Source: Gnetum montanum
Taxonomy: Eukaryota > Streptophyta > Gnetopsida > Gnetales > Gnetaceae
DNA: 64,000 nucleotides
Assembly (NCBI GenBank): GCA_015680685.1
Contig: MNCI01027267.1
Location: 49,242-113,241 of the forward strand
Direction of reading: 5' to 3'
Shown here: positions 43,906-55,969 of the stretch, one piece after another
Layout: every line of letters begins with the position of its first letter
Numbering within the stretch: the first letter of the stretch is position 1
The notes under the pieces: generated by a model
What the model was told of the DNA's origin: nothing
The model's input: only the letters and a program-made list of their open reading frames with translations
Database searches by the model: none
Position numbers and translations under genes: made by a program

Positions 43906-45884
43906 CCTCAACTGATGGTCAAGCATGCTCTATCTTTTGGATCTCCTTGTTCCAACTTAGTTGTGGGGGAGATGGCCATCCATGCTTAGATTTTATGATG
44001 GCTCCTTAGTTTTTCAACTTTTTTTTTATTTTACACTGTTCTTTGTACATTTTCCATTTTCTTAAATATTTGGCAAGTTATTTTATATATTTTTCCTTGT
44101 TTGAATTTCCTTACATGTGTTTTATTCTTTATTGCCCATTAGGACTTTGGTGCTTAATATGGCTGCTAATTATTGAAAGTTCAATCGAACTATATTTCAT
44201 AGCTAACTTGACTACTTAATAATTGGATTTCGTCTTTGAATTATGACATTGATTAATGAAGCATTAATTTTCTTATGATATCAAGCAATGAGCTTACATA
44301 ATCTGTCCATTCCACTCAACTCCATGGAGTTCTTTCATCTTGGGAGCATGAGGTCCTTTCTTAATTACAACTTATGAAAGAATTCATGACCTTGATACTT
44401 AACAAACTTAGAATGAATCAAGTGGAATAGATAAGGATGTGGTTTCAAAGGGACTTGTCACTGTTTATACCTATCTAACTTCTTCAGTTTTGTGGGTATT
44501 CTTATCGATTCCTCACCATTCCTATTGTCAACCATTAACAAGAAGAATGTCTTTGCATGGTGTAATTTCCATTCAAAAAAAAAAACATAGGAATTCAAAG
44601 CTTACCCCTTAGACAAAAAAATGGGTTGCAAGCACTAGTTATGAAGTTGGAAAGACATGTTACCCATGCCTGAAGTTACCCCTATAACTAAGGTCCTTCC
44701 TAACTTTTTGTTTGTCTTTTCTTCTTTATTTGGAATGGTGGGGGATCTTTGGGAGTGATGATGAACTTTGGGGATTGAATAATCTAAATGTGTCAATGTG
44801 AAGTGACTAGACATGGATGGACTTAGTTCCAACTAAGGATGGAATAATACTGGGTCACATTAATCACATGTTTCACAAGGACTTCATGTGACAAGGATTC
44901 GAGACTTCATTACCACACACACTCTCTCCCATCATTCAACTCTTGACATCCATCACCTCACTACCTCCTATCATGGTTAATTAAAATGTCTATTTTGGTA
45001 TGTCCTAACTCTTTGATGATTTCTTGTATAAATTAGATTTTTAACAATCCATAACCATTAATCATCCTTGGTGCCCATGGACTCTTAGGTATGAGGATAT
45101 GCAATGGCATTAATGGCATAAGCCTGCAATGGAAAGGACTTACTTGCATCCTCTTTGGTCTAGTTCTATTAAACTTCTAGTTCCTTAGTTATTCTACATT
45201 CAATTCCATCATTCTATCTTAGAAACATCTAGTTTTTCACTCCTTAGTATATGTAATTTTCTCCAAATCTCTTTTTCTAAACAAATTTCATGCCCTCATC
45301 CATGATTTATCATCATTCTAGTTTTTTTGGCTTCCTATGGAATCTAATTTCATCTTAAAACTCATCCCCAACACTTACTTTTTTATAAGTAAAAAATTGT
45401 TGTAAATGATTATGTCGATGTAGCTAGATTCATTGACACATCACAAAAAACCGATAAATATGCATCAATACTTAGCAATTTTTTCACATTTGCATCAAAA
45501 TTCAAGGGGAGTTTTTATCATTTTTAGAGCCTAAAGACCTTCCAAGCACTATAAATTCCACACCACTTGTTTAATTAACCTCATCTTTCAATCCCCTAGC
45601 TACCATAGGTAAGCTTTACATCATGGGGGGCCACAAATCTTTGGTTTATGATCAAAAAATATTTAGAAACTTTTCTAACTCCCCAAGGTTTAACTATTAA
45701 AATAATATTAAAACTCATATCCACACCAAGTTAAACCTTAGAAACAAACTCTGGTAGCTAATGAATAAAATAATAAACCTACCATGATCACAAACAAACC
45801 TAAGTGTAACTTAATCAAATAAGAGAGGTATCAAAAAGGAACTAAGGGTTACACTTTAATTGCTAATCCTTGGTTACATTTGTG
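43906..45884 (+). other. Non-coding stretch of A1
   Basis: Purine-rich GTGGGGGAGATGG at 43963-43975 could be an old polypurine tract. The rest is AT-rich with no supported gene, repeat or RNA. Short open frames are not convincing. Confidence 0.45.
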
Positions 45885-47766
45885 ATCACAAATGGTACCA
45901 AAGAGAGAAGCACCAATAGGAGGACCATCACAACCAAGGGAAAAGCAACCACAAGGAGGAAGGGACTAGCAACATCCCCAAGAACAAGAAGCTAAAGCTA
46001 CTCATGTGAAAGACCTCTTCCAGAGGATCCCAAAAGTGGAATTTGTTCAACATATTCCCACTACTGAAACTAGCCAATCAAGGCAAGATGAGGCATCAAG
46101 GCCAAAACCCAATTTGGAGGTCATGCTAATAGAAGTCTGCCTTGAGAAGATTCAAACCAAGAAGATCTAGATTTTTGTTCTTCAAGAACTCAACAATGGA
46201 CCCTTTTTAGAACTTGCGCTAGAGGAAGTCCACATATAACTACAAGGGTCTCCATAGTGGCCCATTCTCTCTTCCAGTGGAGAATGGTACATGAGGGAGA
46301 CTTAGCTATTCTAGAGCAACCAAGGGAGATGCGATGATTAAAATCAAAGATATTACCATCTTCTATTCGATTGAGGCCATTGCAGAGGCCCTTGACTTAC
46401 CCGATACAAGGGTAACTTTGGTAGAGATATCCATTTAGGTGGATCCAAAAGCCAAGAAAGAGTGGATCTAGCATTACTATGGGGTGGACTGTAAGTAGTA
46501 AGGTGCACTAACCAATGTGGAGTGTGCATACTTTAAGATAGCAACCTATCACCTAAACCCCACGATGAGGCCCAATAAGGTCATAGTCTTCTCCACCCAT
46601 GTGTGCATCACTCTAAGTAGTAAATTCTCTATTAACCTTCCTCAGCTCATCTACCTAGAGATTAAGAAGTGCTTTAAAGAAAATGAATGAGGAAAGAAGA
46701 CATTCCCCTTTTTATGCCTTATTTAAAAACTCTGTAGAAGGGGAGGCATAGCATGCTATGCTAATAATACACTCTGCCATGCTCCTGCTACATCTTGGTA
46801 GGAGATGATGAATAAAAAAGTAATCATGAAGGTGTAAGAAGAGGAGCGACCACTACCACCACTTGTCAGGGAGACCATAGCAAAAGCTCATGCAATTGTA
46901 AAAAGGATTAGAAAACTTTGTGAATAGCTACTGCAACAATAATAGGGTTTCAAAAGTGGTGGAAAGCCATTAGTTTACCATCCAGCTTTGAGCCATCTCA
47001 ACAAGGTCACTAGGACCATTAGTTGGTTGGAGGAAATTACCCCACAGTTCTCTACACAATGAACATAAGCACTCACAAGAATGAATTCTAGCGCCTGAGA
47101 AGTTACGATATTCATCCCTAGACAAGAATTCCCTAAGATCTCTAAGAATGATGCAACTTTCTGAGTGCACTTGGAGGAAGGCAAGGGGGTAACTATATTG
47201 GTGATGAAGCATCATGAATAAGAGACAATGGTGGAAGTCATGGCTAATAGGATGGTTGAGGCCTTGAATGCTCTTGCAATAGTAGTACTAGACATTCCTA
47301 CCATGAAAGACATTCAAGCATCCATAGGAGTAGGGAGTGATCAGCTTAGTGTAGCCCAACATGAGGAAGTGTTGGATTGGCTAGTGAAAACCAAGCAATA
47401 GCTTCTAGTCACCTTTGATCTCCCCAATAAAATTATTGCAACCCAGTCAGAGCTGCTAGAGACCAAGGGTAAACTAATAATTACCAATGTCCAACTGTAG
47501 GTAGCAACCATTGAAAATTAACAATTGGCTACCAAAGTTGCAGAGTTATGGGCCCATCTCTCTAACCCTACCATTTTCAACCTGAACCTTAATAGAGATG
47601 AAGCTTTTCAACATCTTTAGCAAAGACTCAGAGAGGCTAAGAATGCAAAGGAGATACCAGTATTTGATGCCTCCTTATCGAAAGCCTTAGCATTCAACAT
47701 TGACAAGGATTTGGCTCAAGTCTACAAAGAGAACTTGGTCCTCACCAAGGACATCCATCACTTGTG
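45885..47766 (+). pseudogene. Decayed gene with plant transposon-protein-like domain and coiled-coil tail
   Basis: Two to three frames must be followed. Readable segments: IFYSIEAIAEALDLPDTRV near 46360, HYYGVDCK near 46475, NVECAYFKIATYHLNPTMR near 46515, THVCITLSSKFSINLPQLIY near 46595, FPFLCLI-KLCRRGGI near 46705. The pattern resembles the putative plant transposon protein family found inside plant retroelements (Pfam PF20167 as I recall it). A helical, Glu/Lys-rich tail runs to 47766. No function is known to me. It lies just before the A1 LTR. Confidence 0.5.
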
Positions 47767-48544
47767 AAATGTCAAATAGCATTGACATAGATGTAAGTCA
47801 AGCCTATATAAATGTGCATACCCACCATATTTATAGCATGTTAAGTCAGCAAAGTAGTGGAGCTCATGTAGTTTTCTTTCCTTAGAATATTTTTTAAGTG
47901 CCTATAGTATGAACTAAGGAAATTGTATGGATCTTTATTTGAGCATCATGTACCTAGACACATTGATGTGAATGGCAATGAAGACAAGATTCTTAACATC
48001 CATTGTAGTAGTTGGAATAGATTAATATTTCTTACTTGCACTTTGTTCTTAATGCACTTTATGTTCTTGCTTTAATTAATTAGTACATTTAATAATAAAC
48101 ACATAAGTACGACCACTTCAAGCATACCATTTACTACTTGGCAATCCCAACAGTGGCCATTTGGTATGCCTAGCAATTGTCACTTAGTAACCGAGTAGTG
48201 TTAGTATGAGTTCAAAATGTATACAACAAGTGGGTATTGATACTTATGTTAGAACAGTTAACCTTAGAATTGTTACATAGCTAGAGTAGTTAATTATCAA
48301 CCATTTATCTTTTCAACAATACTTAGGCTAAAAACATATAAAAATATAAATATAAGTAAACATCATATGCCTTAACTCACACTTAATTATGCATAAGAGT
48401 CGACACAAGTGAGTTAAGAAGACAATGATCATACATTTCCTTTAATCACAATCTTTCTCTATAGGCACACTTAGAAGCTTAGTCCATGAAATATAAAAGA
48501 TTGCTAGTGATGCTTGTGATTGGTATGGTTGAGCATACTTATCA
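47767..48544 (+). repeat. LTR of family X, copy 1 (3' LTR of A1)
   Basis: TATA box TATATAAAT at 47815-47823. A block at 47925-47995 (TGTATGGATCTTTATTTGAG, TGTACCTAGACACATTGATG) matches 55337-55400. TTGGCAATCCCAACAGTGG at 48138 matches TTGGTAATCCCAGCGGTAG at 55589. The right end near ACTTATCA aligns with CACTCATCA ending at 55930. The left boundary is uncertain. Confidence 0.55.
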
Positions 48545-48582
48545 ACAATGCAAACATCAAATCTGTTTTCTACAACCCTACA

Positions 48583-48738
48583 CATTGACATCATTGATGT
48601 AGTAAAATATGTAACTATAACCCATCATTGATGTAGTCGTGAACCAATGAACCAAAGGTGATGCTCACTATTTCTCCAATTAATAATCATTGATATCATT
48701 GATGTGGTAACATACATAACTATAACCTCATCATTTTT
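48583..48738. repeat. Direct duplication upstream of UGD
   Basis: 48583-48634 and 48688-48738 share CATTGA-ATCATTGATGT and AACTATAACC blocks at a 105-bp offset. The rest of 48545-48844 shows nothing recognisable. Confidence 0.55.
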
Positions 48739-48844
48739 AGGGTTTCTAAATAATTGTAGTATAGGTAAACGCTAAGATATACCTATAATTTAAAGGTAGC
48801 AAATCAAAACTCTTACCACTAAGCTAACACCTTGTTGAATTTTG

Positions 48845-48997
48845 TACATTTTGATTGTTGTTGGTACGTTATTTCATGCCACGTAGCCAAACCTTTTAAA
48901 CTGAGAAAATTTCCCACACCTCAACTGTCTACATTTTTCTGGTTGGAACATTATTTCATGGGAGGTATCCAAACCTGCTAAACTTCGAAAAATTTCC
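48845..48997 (+). repeat. 85-bp tandem duplication in the UGD upstream region
   Basis: Units start at 48845 and 48930. Shared parts include TACATTTT, TTATTTCATG, CCAAACCT, TAAACT and GAAAATTTCC. About 70% identical by eye. It lies about 90-240 bp before the TATA-like box, so promoter elements may be doubled. Confidence 0.65.
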
Positions 48998-49085
48998 AAA
49001 TTCGAAGCAGGCTCTGCATGTGAATATTCAATCAGGTAACAAGCAGCTACGCCTCCTGTTTTCACCAAATCCATGCACTGGCTAA

Positions 49086-49095
49086 TACATAAATA
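49086..49095 (+). promoter_or_regulatory. TATA-like box of UGD
   Basis: TACATAAATA about 220 bp before the start codon. A start site near 49115-49120 would give a short first 5'UTR exon ending at 49150. Confidence 0.5.
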
Positions 49096-49127
49096 CCCTT
49101 GCCCTATTTCCGAATTTTCGCAATTAC

Positions 49128-49277
49128 ATGGCGTTCATCTCCCGTTGTAGGTATTTGCATTCGGAGCTTCGAATTCAAGTTCTGAATTTTGTCTTGTGCG
49201 GGTTGTTTGCTGCATGTTCTGAAGCAACTTAATCGTTCTGTTGATATTGAAAATATTCATTTTGGTTCTTTCTGCAG
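49128..49277 (+). other. UGD 5'UTR intron and upstream ATG
   Basis: A donor CGTTGTAG then GTATTTGC gives an intron at 49151-49277, ending TTCTTTCTGCAG (127 bp). An intron in the 5'UTR is usual for plant UGD genes. An upstream ATG at 49128, spliced in this way, opens a 51-codon frame that ends at 49413, overlapping the UGD start in another frame. It could lower translation of UGD. Alternatively, transcription starts downstream of it. Confidence 0.55.
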
Positions 49278-49306
49278 AAGCTTAGTGGGATTTTGTGGAC
49301 ATCACC

Positions 49307-52300
49307 ATGGTGAAGATCTGCTGCATTGGAGCAGGCTATGTAGGAGGACCAACCATGGCAGTGATAGCTCTGAAATGCCCCCAAATCGAGGTGGTGGTTG
49401 TGGACATTTCTAAGCCCCGGATCGATGCATGGAACAGTGACAATCTGCCAATTTACGAACCTGGCCTTGAAGAAGTGGTCAAGGGTTGCAGAGGCACAAA
49501 TCTCTTCTTCAGCTCAGATGTGGAAAAACATGTTTCAGAGGCTGACATTGTGTTTGTATCAGTGAACACACCCACCAAAACTCGAGGTTTAGGCAGTGGC
49601 AAGGCAGCGGATCTAACCTACTGGGAAAGTGCAGCCAGAATGATAGCGGATGTGTCCAAATGTGATAAGATTGTGGTGGAAAAATCCACGGTCCCCGTGA
49701 AAACAGCTGAAGCAATTGAGAAAATCCTGACCCACAACAGCAAAGGAATTAGCTACCAGATCTTATCAAACCCAGAATTTTTGGCTGAGGGAACAGCGAT
49801 TAATGATCTGTTGTATCCTGATAGAGTTTTGATCGGTGGCCGGGAGACACCACAAGGGAGGAAAGCTGTGGCAGCTCTGAAAGCTGTTTATGCCAACTGG
49901 GTTCCTGAGGATAGAATTATCTGCACTAATTTGTGGTCTGCAGAGCTGTCTAAGCTTGCTGCTAATGCTTTTCTGGCTCAGAGGATTTCGTCTGTGAATG
50001 CTATTTCTGCTCTGTGCGAGGCTACTGGGGCCGAAGTTTCGGAGGTTGCTCATGCTGTGGGGAAGGATTCTAGAATTGGGCCTAGGTTTTTGAATGCCAG
50101 TGTGGGTTTTGGGGGTTCCTGCTTTCAAAAGGATATTCTGAATTTGGTTTATATCTGTGAATGCAATGGACTGCAGGAGGTGGCTAATTATTGGAAGAAG
50201 GTTGTCAAGATCAATGACTACCAGAAATCCAGGTATGCAAAATAATGTTATTTCATTTTAGAGTGATTTTGGTTTTTGAATTTTAGGTGTGCATTTTCTA
50301 GAGTGAATGGCTTTTGAAAAGGTCCTAATATTGTACCTATTCTCTAGATTTTAAAAATGTGTAGGCAGATCTTTATTTTCGTTATTTAGAAATTGAGAGC
50401 ATATTCTATGAATATTTACTAACAATGGAACATAGAGGACAAATACTATGCATCCTCGATGCATATATGGGATGCTGCAAAATGACGGTACAAATCTTAG
50501 AATTTGTTTCCCTCCTTAAATTTTGTTGCATGGAATTTAGGTTTGCGGGGTAGCTTTGCTGAGGGATTGCTACTAGGGGCATATATGAGAAGAAATCCTA
50601 GATGCATATTGACGTATCCCCGTAAACAATTTTCAAATCTCTTTTTTAATATTTTGCCCAACGCGTTCTGGATCTGTTTTCACATGAGAATCCATCCAGA
50701 AGGAAAAAAATCTGGGAATGATTTCAAAAATCTGTACCTAAAATGGATATATTTAGACAATGGACATTGACCCGCACTGTTATTTAATTTTTGAAAAAGA
50801 TTCATTAAATGACCAAAAGAGTCTAGAGCTTACATCTGTCATATTACCTATATAGATCTAGATCTATTGTTTAATCCAAATATCTTTTGTCTGCACTTTT
50901 TTCATCTACATTACGTCCAAACATACACTTTTCAGAAAGTGATGCATAAAATTCACTATGCCTGTTGGGGTAAGAACCTAACTAGTCAGACAATCTTAAA
51001 TTAATGACGGAACAACGTCTTTTGGTTTCTTAGGCTATGTTGGTCTCTCGCATTGTGATTCATCCTTATCTAATTCTTTCCTATATTTTATGGTGTTTTT
51101 GTTCTCTTGTTTTTGAGCATGGTCTTTATTATTGCTTTTTCTAGTCTACCCAATGTGAAAATTAATTCAAATAAGTAAAAAAGGGTATGCGGTTGTGTTG
51201 TGCTCACCTCTCATCACCGCCATCTAACATTAAAATTCTAATTTTAACCATTACCATCCTCAGGACAGCTTAACCATCACCATCCAGTTCACTTTTGTGT
51301 TCTGTTTAGAATTTACAACTTACATCTTTAGCTTACAACTTGACCAATGGCACATACAATTCAAAAGGCTTGTGTATGTAATAATGTATTAATTAAAACA
51401 GTGCTCTTTCAAATGTCTTATTTTGTTTTTTCCACAACGTAGACAAGTTAAAATAATAACTTTTAAATAATTACATTTTTAAGCTACGATTTGAACCATC
51501 ATGACTTTGTTTCTCCTGGAACAAATATTTTTTTAGAAAACAGAAAGTTTATCTGGTATCCTTTCCTAGTCAGTAAGTGGACTACTGATCTTTTAACCAA
51601 GACGTTTAATTGCACATCATATGAGCTCATAAATCACACCTATGTTTCTTCTTTCTATTTTTGCGCAAAGAAAAAGAAAAAAACTCGGGCTTTTTTTCCA
51701 GGGAAATTCTTAATTTATCAAAGTTGCTGACAGCTTTATTCTTGGTGATCAGCAGGATTTTTGTGTTTTTCACCAGCTTTATTATCATTCTTAATTGTAT
51801 TTGAGCATTTTGTTGCTATAAAAAATTTACAAAAGCATAGTTCATAGGCATTAGAACACTAGCGTATACGAGAGGAAATCTGAGTGGTTGTTTTGTCTGA
51901 GAGGAGATGTATTTTGGTCGTTTTCCTATTGTTCAATACAGTTTTGAAATTAACACCATAGGAGGATCTGTAAATCAAGGGGGTTTCATTTTGGCTTTCT
52001 TTATCCAAATGCATTAAAAGCCTTTTGAAAAGATACTGCTATTAGCAATTTACTTCTTATTTATACCTGCATTGATGATTTGTATTAAACACATGCCTTC
52101 CATGAAATCAGGTTTGTGAACCGTGTGGTATCTTCAATGTTCAACACTGTATCTGGAAAGAAAATAGCAATTCTTGGATTTGCATTTAAGAAGGATACTG
52201 GAGACACAAGAGAAACACCTGCCATTGATGTATGTAAGGGCCTCCTTGGTGACAAGGCCATACTGAGCATCTATGATCCTCAGGTCACAGAGGATCAGAT

Positions 52301-52628
52301 TCAAAGGGACCTGTCCATGAACAAGTTTGATTGGGACCATCCTGCACATCTGCAGCCAACTAGCCCTACCTCAATTAAACAGGTTTCTGTTGTGTGGGAT
52401 GCTTACGAGGCTACCAAGGATGCCCATGCCTTCTGCATCATTACAGAATGGGATGAGTTCAAGTGTTTGGATTACCAGAGGATATATGACAACATGCAGA
52501 AGCCTGCATTTGTCTTTGATGGCCGCAACATCCTTGATGTTCAACAGCTTAGGAAGATTGGCTTCATAGTTTATTCTATTGGCAAGCCTATTGACCCCTG
52601 GGTCAAGGATCTTCCCACCTCTGTTTGA
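49307..52628 (+). CDS. UGD: UDP-glucose 6-dehydrogenase
   Basis: Joined exons 49307-50232 and 52112-52628 give 480 residues, the usual length of plant UGD. The enzyme oxidises UDP-glucose to UDP-glucuronate with two NAD+ in the cytosol, feeding pectin and hemicellulose sugars. The N-terminal Rossmann motif GAGYVGG is at residues 8-14. NPEFLAEG lies in the substrate region. The catalytic Cys is residue 272 in [10 protein letters not shown]. The C-terminal UDP-binding domain starts around residue 320 ([20 protein letters not shown]). The start ATG is in ACCATGG. The splice AAATCCAG/GTATGC ... AAATCAG/GTTTGTG keeps the frame (split Arg309). No stop or frameshift: intact and probably active. It is flanked by dead retroelements. 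In Arabidopsis UGD coding regions lack introns, so the coding intron is notable. Confidence 0.97.
50233..52111 (+). other. UGD coding intron (1879 bp)
   Basis: GT...AG intron, phase 2, AT-rich with T-rich runs. No transposon, RNA gene or open frame of note. A short open frame at 51491-51730 is not credible as a gene. Confidence 0.9.
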
Positions 52629-52828
52629 TGCTTTTCTTTCGCCTTGAGGATTTCTAATATCAAATTCATATGTTTTAGAGTTTAGGTTTAGCAAATTTAT
52701 TAGGAATTGCTCTAAATAGTGGTCTAACTGGTTGCCAGCATGCTATTTTAAAATTTTTGTAGCTCAATTTTATGAGTCATAGTTGCTCTCCTTGTCCCTA
52801 GATAAATTTGAATAAGACTTGGAGAATG

Positions 52829-52834
52829 AATAAA
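52829..52834 (+). terminator. PolyA signal of UGD
   Basis: AATAAA in GAATGAATAAAATTTC, 200 bp after the stop codon. This is the first canonical signal downstream. Confidence 0.55.
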
Positions 52835-53684
52835 ATTTCTGAAGGCATTGATGGGGCTGCTTCTACGCCCTACTACTGAACACTTGCTTCTTGCTTTCTT
52901 TAGGCCGTGGCCTACTTAAAATTATCAATTTTCGGAGGCCATTGATATTGGATATTGAATGTTTTAATGTGATACTCGTCTTTAGTATTAGGGTGGCTGA
53001 TCCCCCAGATTTCTCATGACATAAAATTCCAGTCTTGCTTCTGATGTGCATGTATTGAAGCATGTCAACCTGTGATATATCTCTTAGTCATGTTAACAAA
53101 TGTGAATGTGATCATTTTTCATGGACGTTTGACATCTAATATAATGGTTAGTTATGGTCGGTTTTAACTTGTGGTCATACAGGATTTCTTTGTATCATCA
53201 TCGGAGCCTTATCTCATGCTATTCACCTGTGTTAAAGACCTTAATTTGTTCTTGCATACCTGCCATTCACGTCAGTTAAGAGCTTAATAGAATTTAAAAA
53301 TAATACCTTTTTTTCTATGTATACCTCTAATTATGTAACCTTATCTACCACAGGTTTCTTTACATAAATAATCTAAGATGGCTCTTTATGTATACACGTT
53401 TACCCATTTTAAATTTTCTTTCTGGAGTTTTTCTTCTTTACATAAATAATGATGTGGTGTTACCAACTCTTGACTTAGTTCTTTTATAGATACATGGTAT
53501 GATTTTGGTTTTCAAATAAAAGTGGATTGTTCAGTCAATGCTGAAATTTTTGCTTCTTTTATCGATGTGAATTTTTGTTGATTCTCAACATACAGATTTA
53601 GAAGTTGGTCACACCTTTTTCTAAGTAAGACATCTAATTTTATTATTTCTAATGTTGTATATGTTGGTTGCTAATCTTACATTA
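52835..53684. other. Intergenic DNA after UGD
   Basis: AT-rich, no supported gene or repeat. Confidence 0.6.
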
Positions 53685-53970
53685 CAATGTGTTCTCTTAA
53701 ATTTTTGGTTACTTACAACATAATCATAATCAAAGTTTTACGCAACATTTTGATTTTGATGATGCAACGTGCGCCAAATATAAGGTCATTTATACATAAC
53801 AATATGTATTCATTTAAATTTTCGGTTACATGTAACATAATTATAATCAAAGTTTCAAGTAATGCTTTGATAATGCAATGTGCACAAGATGTAGGTCCAT
53901 TTATACATAAGCATGTAATACTGATTATAAATAGGGTCATTTATACATAAGCATGTAATATTGATTATTT
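53685..53970. repeat. 115-bp tandem duplication plus a 40-bp partial unit
   Basis: Units start CAATGTGTTCTC (53685) and CAATATGTATTC (53800) and share TAACATAATCATAATCAAAG-type and CATTTATACATAA parts. A further copy of the last 40 bp (CATTTATACATAAGCATGTA) is at about 53935-53970. Confidence 0.75.
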
Positions 53971-54975
53971 ATAAGTAGACTTCAGGTTTGATGTCCAAAT
54001 TGAAGAATATTATAAAGTTTCATGTTTTATCAAACTATTTAATCCTCTATTGTTTTTTCAAAAAGTTGAGTAGGAAATTGTTTACTGAACTTTATTAAAC
54101 ATGTGGAATCTGTTTCTACAACATTTGGTTTTTGTAGATATTTTTTTGTTCAAATCAATCTTCCTAATCTTAAAAAAGAATTGGAATTATAAGTACTTGA
54201 CAGAACACTTTAAAGTTGAGGATGTGAAAAATCAAGTTAATGTCAATAATATGAATGATCAAATGACATGAAGAAATCGAAAAAGACAAAAGCTTTTATT
54301 AATATTTTTACTTATACTATAGGACATATTGATCAATATAAATAAATAGCTCATAAGACAAATTTCTCATCTGACAAAATCAACATTAACTCAAATATCA
54401 AAACTAATGTTGAGAAGTAGGTTATAGCTGAAATAATAAACAATGAAATAATGTTGATGTAAATTATGTGCCACCAATTTCTCATATTCCTCAAGTTGCT
54501 CTAACTTTCTATAGTCTCTTCAAATCATTTTTCTATTTTACATTTAAGTCTTAAAAGTTATGTAAATGTTGTTAGGGTAAGGGTCATTCTCCCAACTAAG
54601 AATTGATTTTCCTCTATTTGATTTTTTAAAAGTATAAAATATAAGGTTGAATGGTGAGTATCCCATACATCCAACTATACAAATCATAACAATTTATGCG
54701 TGACCTGATTATATTTCATCTATTAGACTAGTGGTGTACCTAGATCATTAAGCATAATTGTAGGTTGTTAACTTTCCAATTACACTTGTGTTGGCATTAG
54801 TTCTTATGGTTAAATGTAACTAACATAGGTGATCATTGATGTTATTGAACATATAAAAAATATTGTTAAAATGTTAAAATTTAATTTATTTAATCTAAGT
54901 ATAGAAGTTAAAGTCTATTCTAACCTAAGCATTTGTTCCTAAGTTGCCATACACATCCTAAACTTATGCTATCAT
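53971..54975. other. AT-rich intergenic DNA
   Basis: No supported gene or named repeat seen. Confidence 0.5.
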
Positions 54976-55930
54976 TGTTAGGTTACCAAGTGTTCTACTA
55001 CTAGGCATACCAAGTGATGAATTGTGGTTTGTCAAGTGTTGATATCGGACCCTTGTTAACCAAGTGCTAATATTGGACCTCTGTTATCGGGCCCCTGATA
55101 TCTAATGAGTCTCGATATTGGACCCCCGATATCAGGCCCTTGATATCGGGTACATGATATTGCGGCCTAGCTTGCAATATCGGATACGCGATATTGTGGT
55201 TCCTGTGTGAGCCTATAAATACACAATTGGGCACACGAGAAAGTCATAGGAAGTTAGTGTTAGAGTAGGATCTTTTTGTCAGTTTTTCCTCTCAACCCTT
55301 TCCCCAGTGCATGTCCGTAGTGTGATGATTGTAATTGTATGGAACCTTTATTCGAATGTGACGTACTTGGACACACACATGATTGACAATAAAGATCAAG
55401 ATTACTTCATCATTGTAGCATTCACTTAATTTTAATTGTTATTTATTGCTTTCATAATTAATATTTCTCTACCCTCATCTCCTACCCCTGTTAGTAAACG
55501 TGGAATGAGTACAACTTAACCATGAGCATTTAAGTGTGACTACTTGGTATCCCAGTAGCGTACCTAGGACATGTGCTTGGTAATCCCAGCGGTAGTACAT
55601 GAAGTCCAAGATGTGTATGGATGATTAAAGATGGATGCTCATCGCACTTAGGCTAGCTTAGACTCTCTTTACCCTTTCTCTCTTAGTTAAAACAAAGTTA
55701 CTTTCCATTGCCTCTAGGAGTAGCACTAGTCTAGGACCACATCATACACCTCACTCTAGACTAAACCATACATGACAAAGCAAATACTAGTCCAAGTGGG
55801 AAGACAACAAACTGCTATCAACGAGTAACTATCTAGATCCCACAACTAGCCCGTTTGCAGAATTCAACCAAATCATGCATGAACGCTCGTATTCGTATAG
55901 TTGAGTGTAGGGGTACCTTGCCACTCATCA
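54976..55930 (+). repeat. LTR of family X, copy 2
   Basis: The right end CACTCATCA at 55930 is supported because homology to copy 4 (63648-64000, minus strand) stops exactly there. TATA box TATAAATA at 55214-55221. U3 holds the GATATCGG array. The left end is a guess (TGTTAGG near 54976). No internal region is recognised to its right, so it may be a solo LTR. Confidence 0.55.
55041..55200 (+). repeat. GATATCGG-type array in LTR X
   Basis: About nine copies of GATATYGG, or its reverse CCGATATC, usually followed by ACCCTTG, GCCCCTG or ACCCCCG. Copies are spaced 12-25 bp, just before the TATA box. The word is palindromic at its core. Confidence 0.75.
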
Positions 55931-55969
55931 CCAATGGTGCACTACTGGGCTTATTAGACATTAATGTAT

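Larger units (their letters stand above)
42218..48544 (+). mobile_element. Athila-like Ty3/gypsy element A1, 3' part (decayed)
   Basis: Plus-strand remains in a consistent order: RNase H and integrase (42297-43905), purine-rich GTGGGGGAGATGG at 43963, about 1.9 kb without a gene, a decayed gene with a plant transposon-protein-like domain (45885-47766), and an LTR (47767-48544). E0 cuts its left side. That these pieces form one element is an inference from order and strand; the RNase H sequence looks Athila-like. Confidence 0.5.

Noticed and set aside
43976-44600. Possible LTR start after the purine tract in A1
   Set aside because: No second copy or clear end in the window to support an LTR here; the LTR at 47767-48544 fits better.
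49509-50128. Minus-strand open frames inside UGD exon 1
   Set aside because: Shadows of the UGD coding frame.
53713-53950. Open frames on both strands in the 115-bp repeat
   Set aside because: Produced by the tandem repeat; low-complexity Ile/Asn-rich and without a domain.
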